From positions 310,001-374,000 of the forward strand of contig MU008151.1 in NCBI GenBank assembly GCA_010909165.1: a DNA stretch of 64,000 nt. The letters run 5' to 3'. This stretch comes from Anthoceros angustus (Eukaryota > Streptophyta > Anthocerotopsida > Anthocerotales > Anthocerotaceae). A program made the position numbers and the translations under genes. How positions within the stretch are numbered: position 1 is the first letter of the stretch; every line of letters starts with the position of its first letter. The notes beneath the pieces were generated by a model. It was not told the origin of the DNA. It did not search any database and saw nothing but the letters and a program-made list of their open reading frames with translations. This document shows positions 44,593-55,402 of the stretch, in pieces.

Positions 44593-44631
44593 CTGGTCAC
44601 CCTACATACTACCTGCATCTCTCTCCCCTAC

Positions 44632-45645
44632 TTATGGACACGCACCGTCCTACCCATATACATGCACCGTCCTACCCATATACATGGACGGTGTCGTCCT
44701 ACCCATATACATGCACCGTCCTACCCATATACATGGACACACCGTCCGACCCATATACATGATCCCCATATACATGGACACACCGTCCTACCCATATACA
44801 TGATCCCCTACTTATGGACACGCACCGTCCTACCCATATACATGCACCGTCCTACCCATATACATGGACACACCGTCCTACCCATATACATGACACACCG
44901 TCCTACCCACATACATGGACACACCGTCCCGTCCTACCCATATACATGGACACACCTGCACCATATACATGGACACACCTGCACCATATACATGGACACA
45001 CCTGCACCATATACATGGACACACCTGCACCATATACATGGACACACCTGCACCATATACATGGACACACCGTCCTACCCATATACATGGACACACCTGC
45101 AAATATAATAAGCTGAAAGACACACCTGCACCATATACATGGACACACCTGCACCATATACATGGACACACCTGCACCATATACATGGACACACCGTCCT
45201 ACCCATATACATGGACACACCTGCAAATATAATAAGCTGAAACAGACACGCACCGTCCTACCCATAAGCTGAAACCTGCACCATATACATGGACACACCT
45301 ACACCATATACATGGACACACCGTCCTATGCAAATATAATAAGCTGAAACAGACACGCACCGTCCTACCCATAAGCTGAAACCTGCACCATATACATGGA
45401 CACACCTGCACCATATACATGGACACACCGTCCTACCCATATACATGGACACACCTGCAAATATAATAAGCTGAAACAGACACGCACCGTCCTACCCATA
45501 AGCTGAAACAGACACGCACCGTCCTACCCATATACATGGACATGGACACACCGTCCCATATACATGGACACACCTGCAAATATAATAAGCTGAAACAGAC
45601 ACGCACCGTCCTACCCATATACATGGACACGGCAAATATAATAAG
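44632..45645. repeat. 23/26-bp minisatellite CCATATACATGGACACACC
   Basis: Built of CACCATATACATGGACACAC with either TGCAC or CGTCCTACC between units, more than 25 units in all, interspersed with a longer phrase AAATATAATAAGCTGAAA followed by CAGACACGCACCGTCC (about 7 times). Units of 26 bp with the GTCCTACCCAT word connect it to the preceding satellite (CCTACCCATGTAGGG). Long histidine/threonine frames here are compositional. Confidence 0.95.
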
Positions 45646-45815
45646 CTGAAACACCTCACCCAAAAGGTGCCCCATCTTGGTTTTGATCCACCCCTAGGAC
45701 GCTTAACTTTGGAGCGTCCTACCCATATACATGGACACAGCAAATATAATAAGCTGAAACACCTCACCCAAAAGGTGCCCCATCTTGGTTTTGATCCACC
45801 CCTAGGACGCTTAAG
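45626..45815. repeat. Two copies of an 85-bp repeat
   Basis: ATATAATAAGCTGAAACACC, CAAAAGGTGCCCCATCTTGG and TTTTGATCCACCCCTAGGAC occur at 45633-45712 and 45741-45812. The left edge is shared with the minisatellite phrase, so the array ended by recombination with this repeat. Confidence 0.85.
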
Positions 45816-47110
45816 TTCTCACGGCTTCATTGTCCAACACACCCAATCGGCTTGTGCACAACCCTTTACTTGAATAAACTGGAGTTATTCCCCGGTGAAC
45901 TCCTCACGCCTCCACAACATCTCGTATCAACCCTCCTTGCTACCCATTTCTCTTCGCGCCACCACAACGGCCTCCCTTCACTTTGACTTGCATTTGCAAA
46001 TTCCGCCGTCATGATGCACACCCGTTGTGATCCCTTCACCATGTTGCACACGCACTCCTTCTATGGTTTGGCCACACCTCCATCTTGCAGCCCATCTACA
46101 AATTCACTGCCGTGAGTGCTCTACCACGGCCTTTCCTAGTTCAACACCGGCCATCCTCACATCGTGACTCCATTGAGAGCACTTCCATGTGCCTCGGCAC
46201 CGCCATGGCCTCCTCTTGCAACCCTTGTGGCTGCTCACCACAACATGAGCTCCTCGCTCCCATCCTTGCACCGATTCTTGCTCCTCTCTCGCATCTTGAG
46301 CTCCCAACCTAGAGCCCCGCAGCAGATCCCCACAATTCCACCATTACGGGCACTTGGCCCATCTTCCTGACAACCCTTGCCACACATCTCTACCTAGCAG
46401 TCCTCCTTCTTGCAAAATCTCAGCAATATGAGCACGCCCATGTCTCACTTCTTCCACACGTGTGGCAAATTACTTTGCCTTCCCTCAAACTTGGTGGTGG
46501 TCCCCAATAATCGGGGCCTTTGCCTCTGCAAGCCTATCAACAGCTGCTTGTGCAGCAACCTCAAGCTACTTCCTTGGCTTAATTGCCTTCACCCTTTTCC
46601 TACCGTGGTAGGAGCTACTCCTACGCTGGTAGGTCATCAAAACGCTAGCTAGGCCGCTTACCTACAGTGGTAGGACATTCTCCTACCCATACCTACGGTG
46701 GTAGGAGTTCTCTCCACTTAGCCTACTATGGTAGGAGTTTCTCCTACGGTGGTAGGATACCTCCTACCACGGTAGGACATCTCCTACCACGGTAGGACAT
46801 CTCATACCGTTCACATATGTCTCCTACCCTCCTCACTAGAAGATCATTTCGATCCGTTTCTTTTCCCCTAAGTATCCTCTCTGCCTTCCCGACAGCATCC
46901 TACAGCTCCAGCTTCAATCGGAACAAAAACATTTCTCGCATGTTTCCACCAAACCATTTCTATCAAAAGAATTCGGACATGTTCAAAAACAACTCACTTA
47001 AACCAGTTGCCCAAACTTTTGCGTTCCACACTTGGTACTTAACAACTTGTACCATGGTGTCCTAAGCTACTTGTACCATGGTATGCCTAAGCTACTTGCA
47101 CCAAGGGCAT
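45816..47110. repeat. Dispersed repeat G, copy 1, with CCTACC-GGTAGG palindromes
   Basis: 46014-47110 matches 51481-52540: shared words ATCTTGCAGCCCATCTACAA, CAACATGAGCTCCTCGCTCC, CACACGTGTGGCAAATTACT, CTTGTACCATGGTGTCCTAA. It contains a cluster of CCTACC-GT-GGTAGG inverted hexamers (46592-46812). Near 46904 it shares TCCTACAGCTCCAGCTTCAA and CCCAAACTTTTGCGTTCC with the 6.1 kb region. Probably a non-autonomous transposon family; ends not defined. Confidence 0.7.
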
Positions 47111-47169
47111 CCACTCCCTTCAGGCACCCCATCTAAGTACCGATCTAAGCTCAGGTAATAAGCACGTTC

Positions 47170-47250
47170 TTATAAATGTGTGTCATATAAATGTGTGTCA
47201 TAAATATTTGTCATATAAATGTGTGTCATATAAATGTGTGTCAGTAGATA
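47170..47250. repeat. 18-bp repeat ATAAATGTGTGTCATATA, copy 1
   Basis: Four to five units of ATAAATGTGTGTCATATA. The same small array with flanks appears at 52587-52662 and 53440-53514, which marks the left side of each chimeric unit. Confidence 0.9.
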
Positions 47251-47421
47251 TATGGATATAGACATATACTGGAGAGGTTATATGGACATCTTCGCCATCC
47301 ATGTGCTGGTCATAGTTGGGGTGCAGATCACGTGGAAGGGGAAAGTACTGCCACCTCCACTCTCTTGTGGCCTGTGTGATTGATGTAAATTTCTTGTCCT
47401 TCCCCTAACCGGAGCTTTCCT

Positions 47422-47637
47422 ATGTATGCAATCAAAGTTTTTCCAAGTGGATCCTCTCCACTAGACATTGGATATGGACATCTTCCTTGGATATGGACAT
47501 CTTGGAAGGTTGGTTTCCATCCACAGGTCCCGGCAGTGGATATTTTCTCACAGGATATCTTGTCAACCTTCTCGGAGGTTGCTTTAGATGCAACTGAGTT
47601 TTATCTTCTCCTGAAGCAGGTGCAGGAGAGAAAGTGA
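47422..47637 (+). CDS. Conserved 71-73-residue frame, copy 1, role unknown
   Basis: ATG at 47422: MYAIKVFPSGSSPLDIGYGH, then VPAVDIFSQDILSTFSEVAL and DATEFYLLLKQVQERK. The same frame from the same ATG stays open at 48954-49172 and 53689-53910, with 71, 72 and 73 residues and differences only in the terminal Gln-Glu repeat and one codon. The second half could be a former exon. The minus strand is equally open (PPR-like words at its end), so coding is unproven. Confidence 0.3.
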   Translation: MYAIKVFPSGSSPLDIGYGHLPWIWTSWKVGFHPQVPAVDIFSQDILSTFSEVALDATEFYLLLKQVQERK

Positions 47638-47753
47638 GTGAAGATGTGTACCTTTCGGCCAAACGACTTGTCTCTCCTTGCCCGCTGAGAAAGCCCTGGC
47701 CGTCTACCTGCAAGGACCAGCTTCTGAGTTCGAAAACAGAGGTGCTCTGCAGA

Positions 47754-47816
47754 CCAACCTTCCAAGATGGCATCCGCTGCTGGCCCTGGCCATGCGGATG
47801 CCATCTTGAAGGTTGG
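47754..47816. repeat. Foldback at thylakoid-gene start, copy 1
   Basis: Left arm CCAACCTTCCAAGATGGCAT-CCGC, 16-base loop TGCTGGCCCTGGCCAT, right arm its inverse with one G missing. Each arm holds ATGGCATCCGC, the first codons of the thylakoid TPM gene, so the gene's start is present in both orientations. Confidence 0.9.
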
Positions 47817-47872
47817 TTTCCATCCACAGGTCCCGGCAGTGGATATTTTCTCACAGGATATCTTGTCAACCC

Positions 47873-48170
47873 CACGTTGAAGTTGAGGATGTTCGGCGAC
47901 GTCAGGTCCTCGATCACCACGATGATGCGCTCGTCTGGACTCCACAGGCTCCGCAGCGTCTGCCCCGACGTGGCCGGGGTAGGCTTGGTTCTCGTCACCA
48001 CCCGCACGCGCCACCCGCTGCGCTGCTGCAGCTCCTCCAGCTGCTCCTCCACTTCCCCGCCATGGCAACAGGGCAGGAGCTGTCCGCAAGGTTTAGACTT
48101 ACCGGACGATGATGGACAGGATGCTGCCGGGATTGCGGACGCTGCTGGCCCTGGCCATGCGGATGCCATC
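47873..48170 (-). pseudogene. Rearranged thylakoid TPM gene fragment, copy 1 (inverted)
   Basis: On the minus strand: MASAWPGPAASAIPAASCPS, SSGKSKPCG, then EVEEQLEELQQRSGWRVRVV, TRTKPTPATSGQTLRSLW, SPDERIIVVIEDLTSPNILN, FNVG. Compared with the gene at 55835, the lumenal targeting segment (about 50 codons) is deleted between CG and EVEEQ, and everything after FNVG is gone. It sits in an open frame of 321 codons that includes repeat sequence on both sides, so that frame is chimeric and not a known protein. Confidence 0.9.
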
Positions 48171-48649
48171 TTGGAAGGTTGGTTTCCATCCACAGGTCCC
48201 GGCAGTGGATATTTTCTCACAGGATATCTTGTCAACCTTCTCGGAGGTTGCCTTGGATGCAACTGAGTTTTATCTTCTCCTGAAACAGGAGCAGGAGCAG
48301 GAGCAGGAGAAGAGAAAGTGAGTGAAGATGTGTACCTTTCGGCCAAACGACTTGTCTCTCCTTGCCCGCTGAGAAAGCCCTGGCCGTCTACCTGCAAGGA
48401 CCAGCTTCTGAGTTCGAAAACAGAGGTGCTCTGCTTGCGTGGCCCGAACGAGGTCAGGAGGGCTAAATACAGCTCTCACAGGGCTCATTACTAGCTGTTA
48501 CTGCATACCCTCCTGCATTTCACCTAAGCGTCAGCATGTATTTCCTTCGCCTTTCGCAGTGTCTCCACCTTCACATTTTGCCCATCCATTAATACACCTT
48601 CCTCGATCTCTGCAAGACAGCCACATGCTTGGACCATACTAATAAGAGT

Positions 48650-48953
48650 TCAAGCATCTGGCCACACTTTCCTTCGCATTTCCGAGTCAAGCCTGCAAAG
48701 CCCTCTCCCCTTCACCCTGAGCAAACGCTGCAAGCATTGAGCATCCTCCGTACCGCCACACTTAGCATACATACTTACCAGCGTGTTTGCAACAAAATCA
48801 GTTGCTGCAAAACCCATGCATGCAGCTTCAGCATGTACCTGCTTCCCCTTGTGCAGGGCCTCTGCCTTGACAGTGCCCATCCACAACTCCACTCTCTTGT
48901 GGCCTGTGTGATTGATGTAAATTTCTTGTCCTTCCCCTAACCGGAGCTTTCCT
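48650..48953 (-). pseudogene. PPR fragment in unit U copy 1
   Basis: Minus strand: KAEALHKGKQVHAEAACMGF, AATDFVANTLVSMYAKCGGT, EDAQCLQRL, the L/S pattern of a PLS PPR protein. Joined at the left to LGKTLIAYIGKLRLGEGQEI, which belongs to the repeat. Same piece, more complete, at 54926-55402. Confidence 0.8.
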
Positions 48954-50290
48954 ATGTATGCAATCAAAGTTTTTCCAAGTGGATCCTCTCCACTAGACAT
49001 TGGATATGGACATCTTCCTTGGATATGGACATCTTGGAAGGTTGGTTTCCATCCACAGGTCCCGGCAGTGGATATTTTCTCACAGGATATCTTGTCAACC
49101 TTCTCGGAGGTTGCTTTAGATGCAACTGAGTTTTATCTTCTCCTGAAGCAGGTGCAGGAGAAGAGAAAGTGAGTGAAGATGTGTACCTTTCGGCCAAACG
49201 ACTTGTCTCTCCTTGCCCGCTGAGAAAGCCCTGGCCGTCTACCTGCAAGGACCAGCTTCTGAGTTCGAGTACAGAGGTGCTCTGCGAACCAACCTTCCAA
49301 GATGGCATCCGCTGCTGGCCCTGGCCATGCGGATGCCATCTTGGAAGGTTGGTTTCCATCCACAGGTCCCGGCAGTGGATATTTTCTCACAGGATATCTT
49401 GTCAACCCACGTTGAAGTTGAGGATGTTCGGCGACGTCAGGTCCTCGATCACCACGATGATGCGCTCGTCTGACTCCACAGGCTCCGCAGCGTCTGCCCC
49501 GACGTGGCCGGGGTAGGCTTGGTTCTCGTCACCACCCGCACGCGCCACCCGCTGCGCTGCTGCAGCTCCTCCAGCTGCTCCTCCACTTCCCCCGCCATGG
49601 CAACAGGAGCAGGAGCTGTCCGCAAGGTTTAGACTTACCGGACGATGATGGACAGGATGCTGCCGGGATTGCGGACGCTGCTGGCCCTGGCCATGCGGAT
49701 GCCATCTTGGAAGGTTGGTTTCCATCCACAGGTCCCGGCAGTGGATATTTTCTCACAGGATATCTTGTCAACCTTCTCGGAGGTTGCCTTGGATGCAACT
49801 GAGTTTTATCTTCTCCTGAAACAGGAGCAGGAGCAGGAGCAGGAGAAGAGAAAGTGAGTGAAGATGTGTACCTTTCGGCCAAACGACTTGTCTCTCCTTG
49901 CCCGCTGAGAAAGCCCTGGCCGTCTACCTGCAAGGACCAGCTTCTGAGTTCGAAAACAGAGGTGCTCTGCTTGCGTGGCCCGAACGAGGTCGGGAGGGCT
50001 AAATACAGCTCTCACAGGGGCTCATTACTAGCTGTTACTGCATACCCCGTCTCCTGCATTTCACCTAAGCGTCAGCATGTATTTCCTTCGCCTTTCGCAG
50101 TGTCTCCACCTTCACATTTTGCCCATCCATTAATACACCTTCCTCGATCTCTGCAAGACAGCCACATGCTTGGACCATACTAATAAGAGTTCAAGCATCT
50201 GGCCGCACACTTTCCCTTCGCATTTCCGAGTCAAGCCTGCAAAGCCCTCTCCCTTCACCCTGAGCAAACGCTGCAAGCATTGAGCATCCT
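48954..50290. repeat. Chimeric unit U, copy 2
   Basis: Second copy, in tandem with the first: starts at the same ATGTATGCAATCAAAG word, has a perfect 24-bp foldback (49289-49312 and 49329-49352), an inverted thylakoid-gene fragment (49408-49704) and a short PPR end (50170-50280, CLQRLLRVKGEG). It ends at AGCATTGAGCATCCTC. Confidence 0.85.
49408..49704 (-). pseudogene. Rearranged thylakoid TPM gene fragment, copy 2 (inverted)
   Basis: Same layout and same internal deletion as copy 1. Small differences: bases missing near 49471 (CTGACTCC in place of CTGGACTCC) and a changed phrase CCCGCCATGGCAACAGGAGC near 49590. Hence copies 1 and 3 are closer to each other. Confidence 0.9.
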
Positions 50291-51480
50291 CTACGAAGAC
50301 ACTTGAAGCTCCTAGAAGATCTTTGAACTCGCTCACCTAACACAAAGTAGATCATCAAGATTAGTTCTTCCAAACTCTAGCCCTAGAAATGCGAACATTC
50401 TCGTAAGACACGGGAGCTGCTTTTCCAATAAGGCGCTCAAGCTTTCCTAAACCCTAGTAGCCGCAAAGAAAAAAGAGAAGATCGAAAAGAAAAAAAATGT
50501 GAGATGGACATGGGAGGAAGGTGGGCATAATTTGTTTTCTTTCTACCTGAAAAGTGCAAAAAAGCAAAAGAAAACTTTTCTTGTTTGGTACGCCATAGGC
50601 AAAGCACCCAGGATAGATGCATACTTCTTACAGGCCCAAATGCTATCGGGACAAGAAACTCTCAACATGATAATTTTTGAAGGGGGTGAATAATCGTGAA
50701 GGGGGTTTTCCGCAAATAATCTCTGAAGGGGGTTTTTGATGGGCCCCAAAAAAGCGTTTTGAAGGCATTGCGAAAACATCTCGAAAAAAAGTTACTACTT
50801 TCTATCCAAAGAATGTTTGTGTCGAATGGTGGTGCAAACTTCGAACCTCGAATAATGCAAAGTAGGAACGTGAGGAAGGCTGCTCCTAGGAAGGGACGAT
50901 TGTAAACTCGATTTTGGAGGAAAATGTGGTTTTGTTATGACACCACAAAAGCCACGAGATAGGGTATTTCCTAACACAAGAATATCAAGAACGGACTTAC
51001 AACATTAACTCACGGGACCCCGTGAAAAACGAGATTTCAATTTGACTCATCCCGAGTTCAATCCTTCGTCATCACTTGGTCCGACTTCTCTGCATTGTCA
51101 TCACTATCTTTAGCGGCACTTTGACTCGCAGGTTGTTTGAAGCCACGAACTTTCATGAGCTTATCCTTATTGCTTTTTTGTCCACATACGGATGATGTTT
51201 TAGGAGGTACCTCTACACTCGACCGACACCGGGTTTGGCTCGATTCCAGCATTTGCTTCTAAGGTTAGCCTTCATTCCAAGGTTGCTTCTAAGGTTAGCC
51301 TTGAATTTTCGATGGAAGTGCCACGTATAGGGGGTGCGTGGAAGGAGGGCCATAATGGGCAAGCGGAGGGAGGCGCCCGGGTGCCCTCCCTATCCGCGCA
51401 CTCCCACCCGTGGCCGAGGTGGATGGCGCCCGGCGCCCAACACGCCATGCCTTGCCCATGGGCACCCTGGACGCCCTCTA
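50291..51480. other. Unique stretch between repeats
   Basis: A-rich 50460-50580 and 50640-50800. A minus-strand frame 51252-51058 is lysine/serine rich with no motif. GCTTCTAAGGTTAGCCTT is duplicated (51255 and 51286), and 51356-51440 is GC-rich with the inverted words GGAGGGAGGCGCCC and GGGTGCCCTCCC. No gene supported. Confidence 0.35.
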
Positions 51481-52560
51481 GCACACCCGTTGTGATCCCT
51501 TCACCATGTTGCGGCCCACGCAACCTTGCCTTCTATGGTTTGGCCACACCTCCATCTTGCAGCCCATCTACAAATTCAGCTGCCGTGAGTGCTCTACCAC
51601 GGCCTTTCCTAGTTCAACACCGGCCATCCTCACGCCATCGTGACTCCATTGAGCACTTCCATGTGCCTCGGCACGCCATGGCCTCCTCTTGCAACCCTTG
51701 TGGCTGCTCACCACAACATGAGCTCCTCGCTCCCATCCTTGCACCGATTCTGCTCCTCTCGCATCTTGAGCTCCCAACCTAGAGCCTGCAGCGGATCACC
51801 TGCACAATTCCACCATTACGGGCACTTGGCCCATCTTCTCCTGACAACCCTTGCCACACATCTCTACCTAGCAGTCCTCCTTCTTGCAAAATCTCAGCAA
51901 TATGAGCACACATGTCTCACTTCTTCCACACGTGTGGCAAATTACTTTGCCTTCCCCTCAAACTTGGTGGTGGTCCCCAATAATCGGGCCTTTGCCTCTG
52001 CAAGCCTATCAACTGCTTGTCGCAACCTCAAGCTACTTCCTTGGCTTAATTGCCTTCACCCTTTTCCTACCGTGGTAGGAGCTACTCTGTGGTGGGGTCA
52101 TCAAAACGCTAGCTGGGCTTACACCGGTGGTGGGACATTCTCCTACCCATACCTCCTACGGTGGTAGGAGTTCTCTCCCAGCCTACCGTGGTAGGAGTTT
52201 CTCTCGGTGGTAGGATACCTCCCCTGCAGTGGGACATCTCCACCGTTCACATATGTCTCCTACCCTCCTCATAGGTTGTCTTTAAGAAAATGAATATTTA
52301 GCGGCTCAATAGATTTGTAACTTGGGACCATTGGTCAAGTCTTTGGGAGAAAGGTGACCTAACGATTGGGAGAAAGGTGACCTAACGAATAGGTTCCGTG
52401 TTCAAAACAACTCACTTAAACCGTTGCCCAAACTTTTGCGTTCCACACTTGGTACTTAACAACTTGTACCATGGTGTCCTAAGCTACTTGTACCATGGTA
52501 TGCCTAAGCTACTTGCACCAAGGGCATCCACTCCCTTGAGCACCCCATCTAAGTACCGAT
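51481..52560. repeat. Dispersed repeat G, copy 2
   Basis: Counterpart of 46014-47110, with many small losses, an extra stretch (52275-52400) containing a doubled phrase TGGGAGAAAGGTGACCTAAC, and a cluster of CCTACGGTGGTAGGAG motifs at 52067-52262 in which several units have lost CTAC. Confidence 0.8.
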
Positions 52561-53688
52561 CTAAGCTCGAGTAATAAGCACGTTCTTATAAATGTGTGTC
52601 ATATAAATGTGTGTCATAAATATTTGTCATATAAATGTGTGTCATATAAATGTGTGTCGGTAGATATATGGATATAGACATATACTGAGAGGTTATATGG
52701 ACATCTTCGCCATCCATGTGCTGGTCATAGTTGGGGTGCAGATCACGTGGAAGGGAAAGTACTGCCACCTCCACTCTCTTGTGGCCTGTGTGATTGATGT
52801 AAATTTCTTGTCCTTCCCCTAACCGGAGCTTTCCTATGTATGCAATCAAAGTTTTTCCAAGTGGATCCTCTCCACTAGACATTGGATATGGACATCTTCC
52901 TTGGATATGGACATCTTGGAAGGTTGAAGACCCATGGCGACCTTTTGGATGAGGGGGTGAGACCCTGATGTCTGTGGCCGACACCGTCCTATGCAAATAT
53001 AATAATTTGAAGCAGGACACGCACCATATACATGGACATGGACACCGTCCTACCCATAATTTGAACGGACACGCGTCCTACCCATACCTACGGTGGTAGG
53101 AGTTCTCTCCACTAGACATTGGATATGGACATCTTCCTTGGCTTAATTGCCTTCACCCTTTTCCTACCGTGGTAGGAGTTCTCTCCACTAGACATTGGAT
53201 ATGGACATCTCCTACGGTGGTAGGAGTTTCTCCTACGGTGGTAGGAGTTCTCTCCACTTAGCCTACTATGGTAGGAGTTTCTCCTACGGTGGTAGGAGTT
53301 CTCTCCACTAGACATTGGATATGGACATCTCCTACCAGTGGGACATTCTCCTACCCATAAGTGAAACTTGCACCAAGGGCATCCACTCCCTTGAGCACCC
53401 CATCTAAGTACCGATCTAAGCTCGAGTAATAAGCACGTTCTTATAAATGTGTGTCATATAAATGTGTGTCATAAATATTTGTCATATAAATGTGTGTCAT
53501 ATAAATGTGTGTCGAGATATATGGATATAGACATATACTGAGAGGTTATATGGACATCTTCGCCATCCATGTGCTGGTCATAGTTGGGGTGCAGATCACG
53601 TGGAAGGGAAAGTACTGCCACCTCCACTCTCTTGTGGCCTGTGTGATTGATGTAAATTTCTTGTCCTTCCCCTAACCGGAGCTTTCCT
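52561..53688. repeat. Mosaic of unit U left parts and palindrome cluster
   Basis: Two left parts of unit U (18-bp arrays at 52587 and 53440) surround a patchwork (52925-53350). The patchwork has minisatellite words (AATATAATAATTTGAA, ATATACATGGACATGG), at least four GACATTGGATATGGACATC words and seven GGTGGTAGGAGT palindrome halves. It shows recombination between the 44.6-kb satellite, repeat G and unit U. Confidence 0.75.
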
Positions 53689-55025
53689 ATGTATGCAATC
53701 AAAGTTTTTCCAAGTGGATCCTCTCCACTAGACATTGGATATGGACATCTTCCTTGGATATGGACATCTTGGAAGGTTGGTTTCCATCCACAGGTCCTCC
53801 CGGCAGTGGATATTTTCTCACAGGATATCTTGTCAACCTTCTCGGAGGTTGCTTTAGATGCAACTGAGTTTTATCTTCTCCTGAAGCAGGTGCAGGAGAA
53901 GAGAAAGTGAGTGAAGATGTACCTTTCGGCCAAACGACTTGTCTCTCCTTGCCCGCTGAGAAAGCCCTGGCCGTCTACCTGCAAGGACCAGCTTCTGAGT
54001 TCGAGTACAGAGGTGCTCTGCGAACCAACCTTCCAAGATGGCATCCGCTGCTGGCCCTGGCCATGCGGATGCCATCTTGGAAGGTTGGTTTCCATCCACA
54101 GGTCCCGGCAGTGGATATTTTCTCACAGGATATCTTGTCAACCCCACGTTGAAGTTGAGGATGTTCGGCGACGTCAGGTCCTCGATCACCACGATGATGC
54201 GCTCGTCTGGACTCCACAGGCTCCGCAGCGTCTGCCCCGACGTGGCCGGGGTAGGCTTGGTTCTCGTCACCACCCGCACGCGCCACCCGCTGCGCTGCTG
54301 CAGCTCCTCCAGCTGCTCCTCCACTTCCCCGCCATGGCAACAGGGCAGGAGCTGTCCGCAAGGTTTAGACTTACCGGACGATGATGGACAGGATGCTGCC
54401 GGGATTGCGGACGCTGCTGGCCCTGGCCATGCGGATGCCATCTTGGAAGGTTGGTTTCCATCCACAGGTCCCGGCAGTGGATATTTTCTCACAGGATATC
54501 TTGTCAACCTTCTCGGAGGTTGCCTTGGATGCAACTGAGTTTTATCTTCTCCTGAAACAGGAGCAGGAGCAGGAGCAGGAGAAGAGAAAGTGAGTGAAGA
54601 TGTGTACCTTTCGGCCAAACGACTTGTCTCTCCTTGCCCGCTGAGAAAGCCCTGGCCGTCTACCTGCAAGGACCAGCTTCTGAGTTCGAAAACAGAGGTG
54701 CTCTGCTTGCGTGGCCCGAACGAGGTCAGGAGGGCTAAATACAGCTCTCACAGGGCTCATTACTAGCTGTTACTGCATACCCCGTCTCCTGCATTTCACC
54801 TAAGCGTCAGCATGTATTTCCTTCGCCTTTCGCAGTGTCTCCACCTTCACATTTTGCCCATCCATTAATACACCTTCCTCGATCTCTGCAAGACAGCCAC
54901 ATGCTTGGACCATACTAATAAGAGTTCAAGCATCTGGCCGCACACTTTCCCTTCGCATTTCCGAGTCAAGCCTGCAAAGCCCTCTCCCCTTCACCCTGAG
55001 CAAACGCTGCAAGCATTGAGCATCC
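53689..55025. repeat. Chimeric unit U, copy 3
   Basis: As copies 1 and 2: conserved 73-residue frame, perfect foldback (54025-54048 and 54065-54088), inverted thylakoid-gene fragment, second 65-bp word (54446-54510), codon repeat, then PPR sequence that continues further than in the other units. Confidence 0.85.
54145..54440 (-). pseudogene. Rearranged thylakoid TPM gene fragment, copy 3 (inverted)
   Basis: Same fragment as copy 1, in opposite orientation to, and about 1.4 kb from, the parent gene starting at 55835. The chimeric frame around it is 271 codons long. Confidence 0.9.
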
Positions 55026-55402
55026 TCCGTACCGCCACACTTAGCATACATACTTACCAGCGTGTTTGCAACAAAATCGGTTGCTGCAAAACCCATGCAT
55101 GCAGCTTCAGCATGTACCTGCTTCCCCTTGTGCAGGGCCTCTGCCTTGACAGTGCCCCCATCCACAACTCCACTCTGCCCCTTGACTGCAAGGCTCCAAC
55201 ATGCTTGCAGGGCACTGACAAATGTTCGAACATCTGGCCTCGCGACTTCCTTCATCATCCGCCCATAAATGTACAAGGCATTTTCTCCTTGGTCCTGCTG
55301 GCCATATGCTGCAAGCATTGCATTCCTTAACGCCGGATTCTGCAGCATATGTCCATCAAAAACTCGTTGTGCAACCATGATGCTCCCACACTTTGCATAC
55401 AT
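54926..55402 (-). pseudogene. PLS-type PPR gene fragment
   Basis: Organelle RNA-binding family; here 158 codons, about four repeats: MYAKCGSIMVAQRVFDGHML, NAMLAAYGQQDQGENALYIY, RMMKEVARPDVRTFVSALQA, GKQVHAEAACMGFAATDFVA, NTLVSMYAKCGGTEDAQ. It lacks start, targeting sequence and C-terminal E/DYW parts, so it is a fragment. It is the likely donor of PPR pieces in units U1 and U2. Confidence 0.85.

Larger units (their letters stand above)
47251..48953. repeat. Chimeric unit U, copy 1
   Basis: Order: 18-bp array, TATGTATGCAATCAAAGTTT, GGATATGGACATCTTCCTTG, a 65-bp word AAGGTTGGTTTCCATCCACA to TCTTGTCAACC, GAGCAG-type codon repeat, CTTGTCTCTCCTTGCCCGCT, a foldback at the thylakoid-gene start, an inverted thylakoid-gene fragment, then again the 65-bp word and a second pass, then PPR sequence. 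The 65-bp word flanks the gene fragment on both sides (47508-47872 and 48174-48238) in direct orientation. Confidence 0.85.

Noticed and set aside
44491-45298. Long frames rich in His, Thr and Pro or Cys, Val and Tyr in the satellite arrays
   Set aside because: Units of 23 and 26 bp shift frames from unit to unit; the openness is a result of the repeat words.
44632-45645. CRISPR-like look of regular short repeats with spacers
   Set aside because: Spacers are themselves repeated, the repeats are degenerate, no cas genes, and the window is eukaryotic.
47432-48397. 321-codon minus-strand frame as a genuine gene
   Set aside because: It joins repeat sequence, the captured thylakoid fragment and repeat sequence again, and the copies have different lengths (321, 271, 134 codons).
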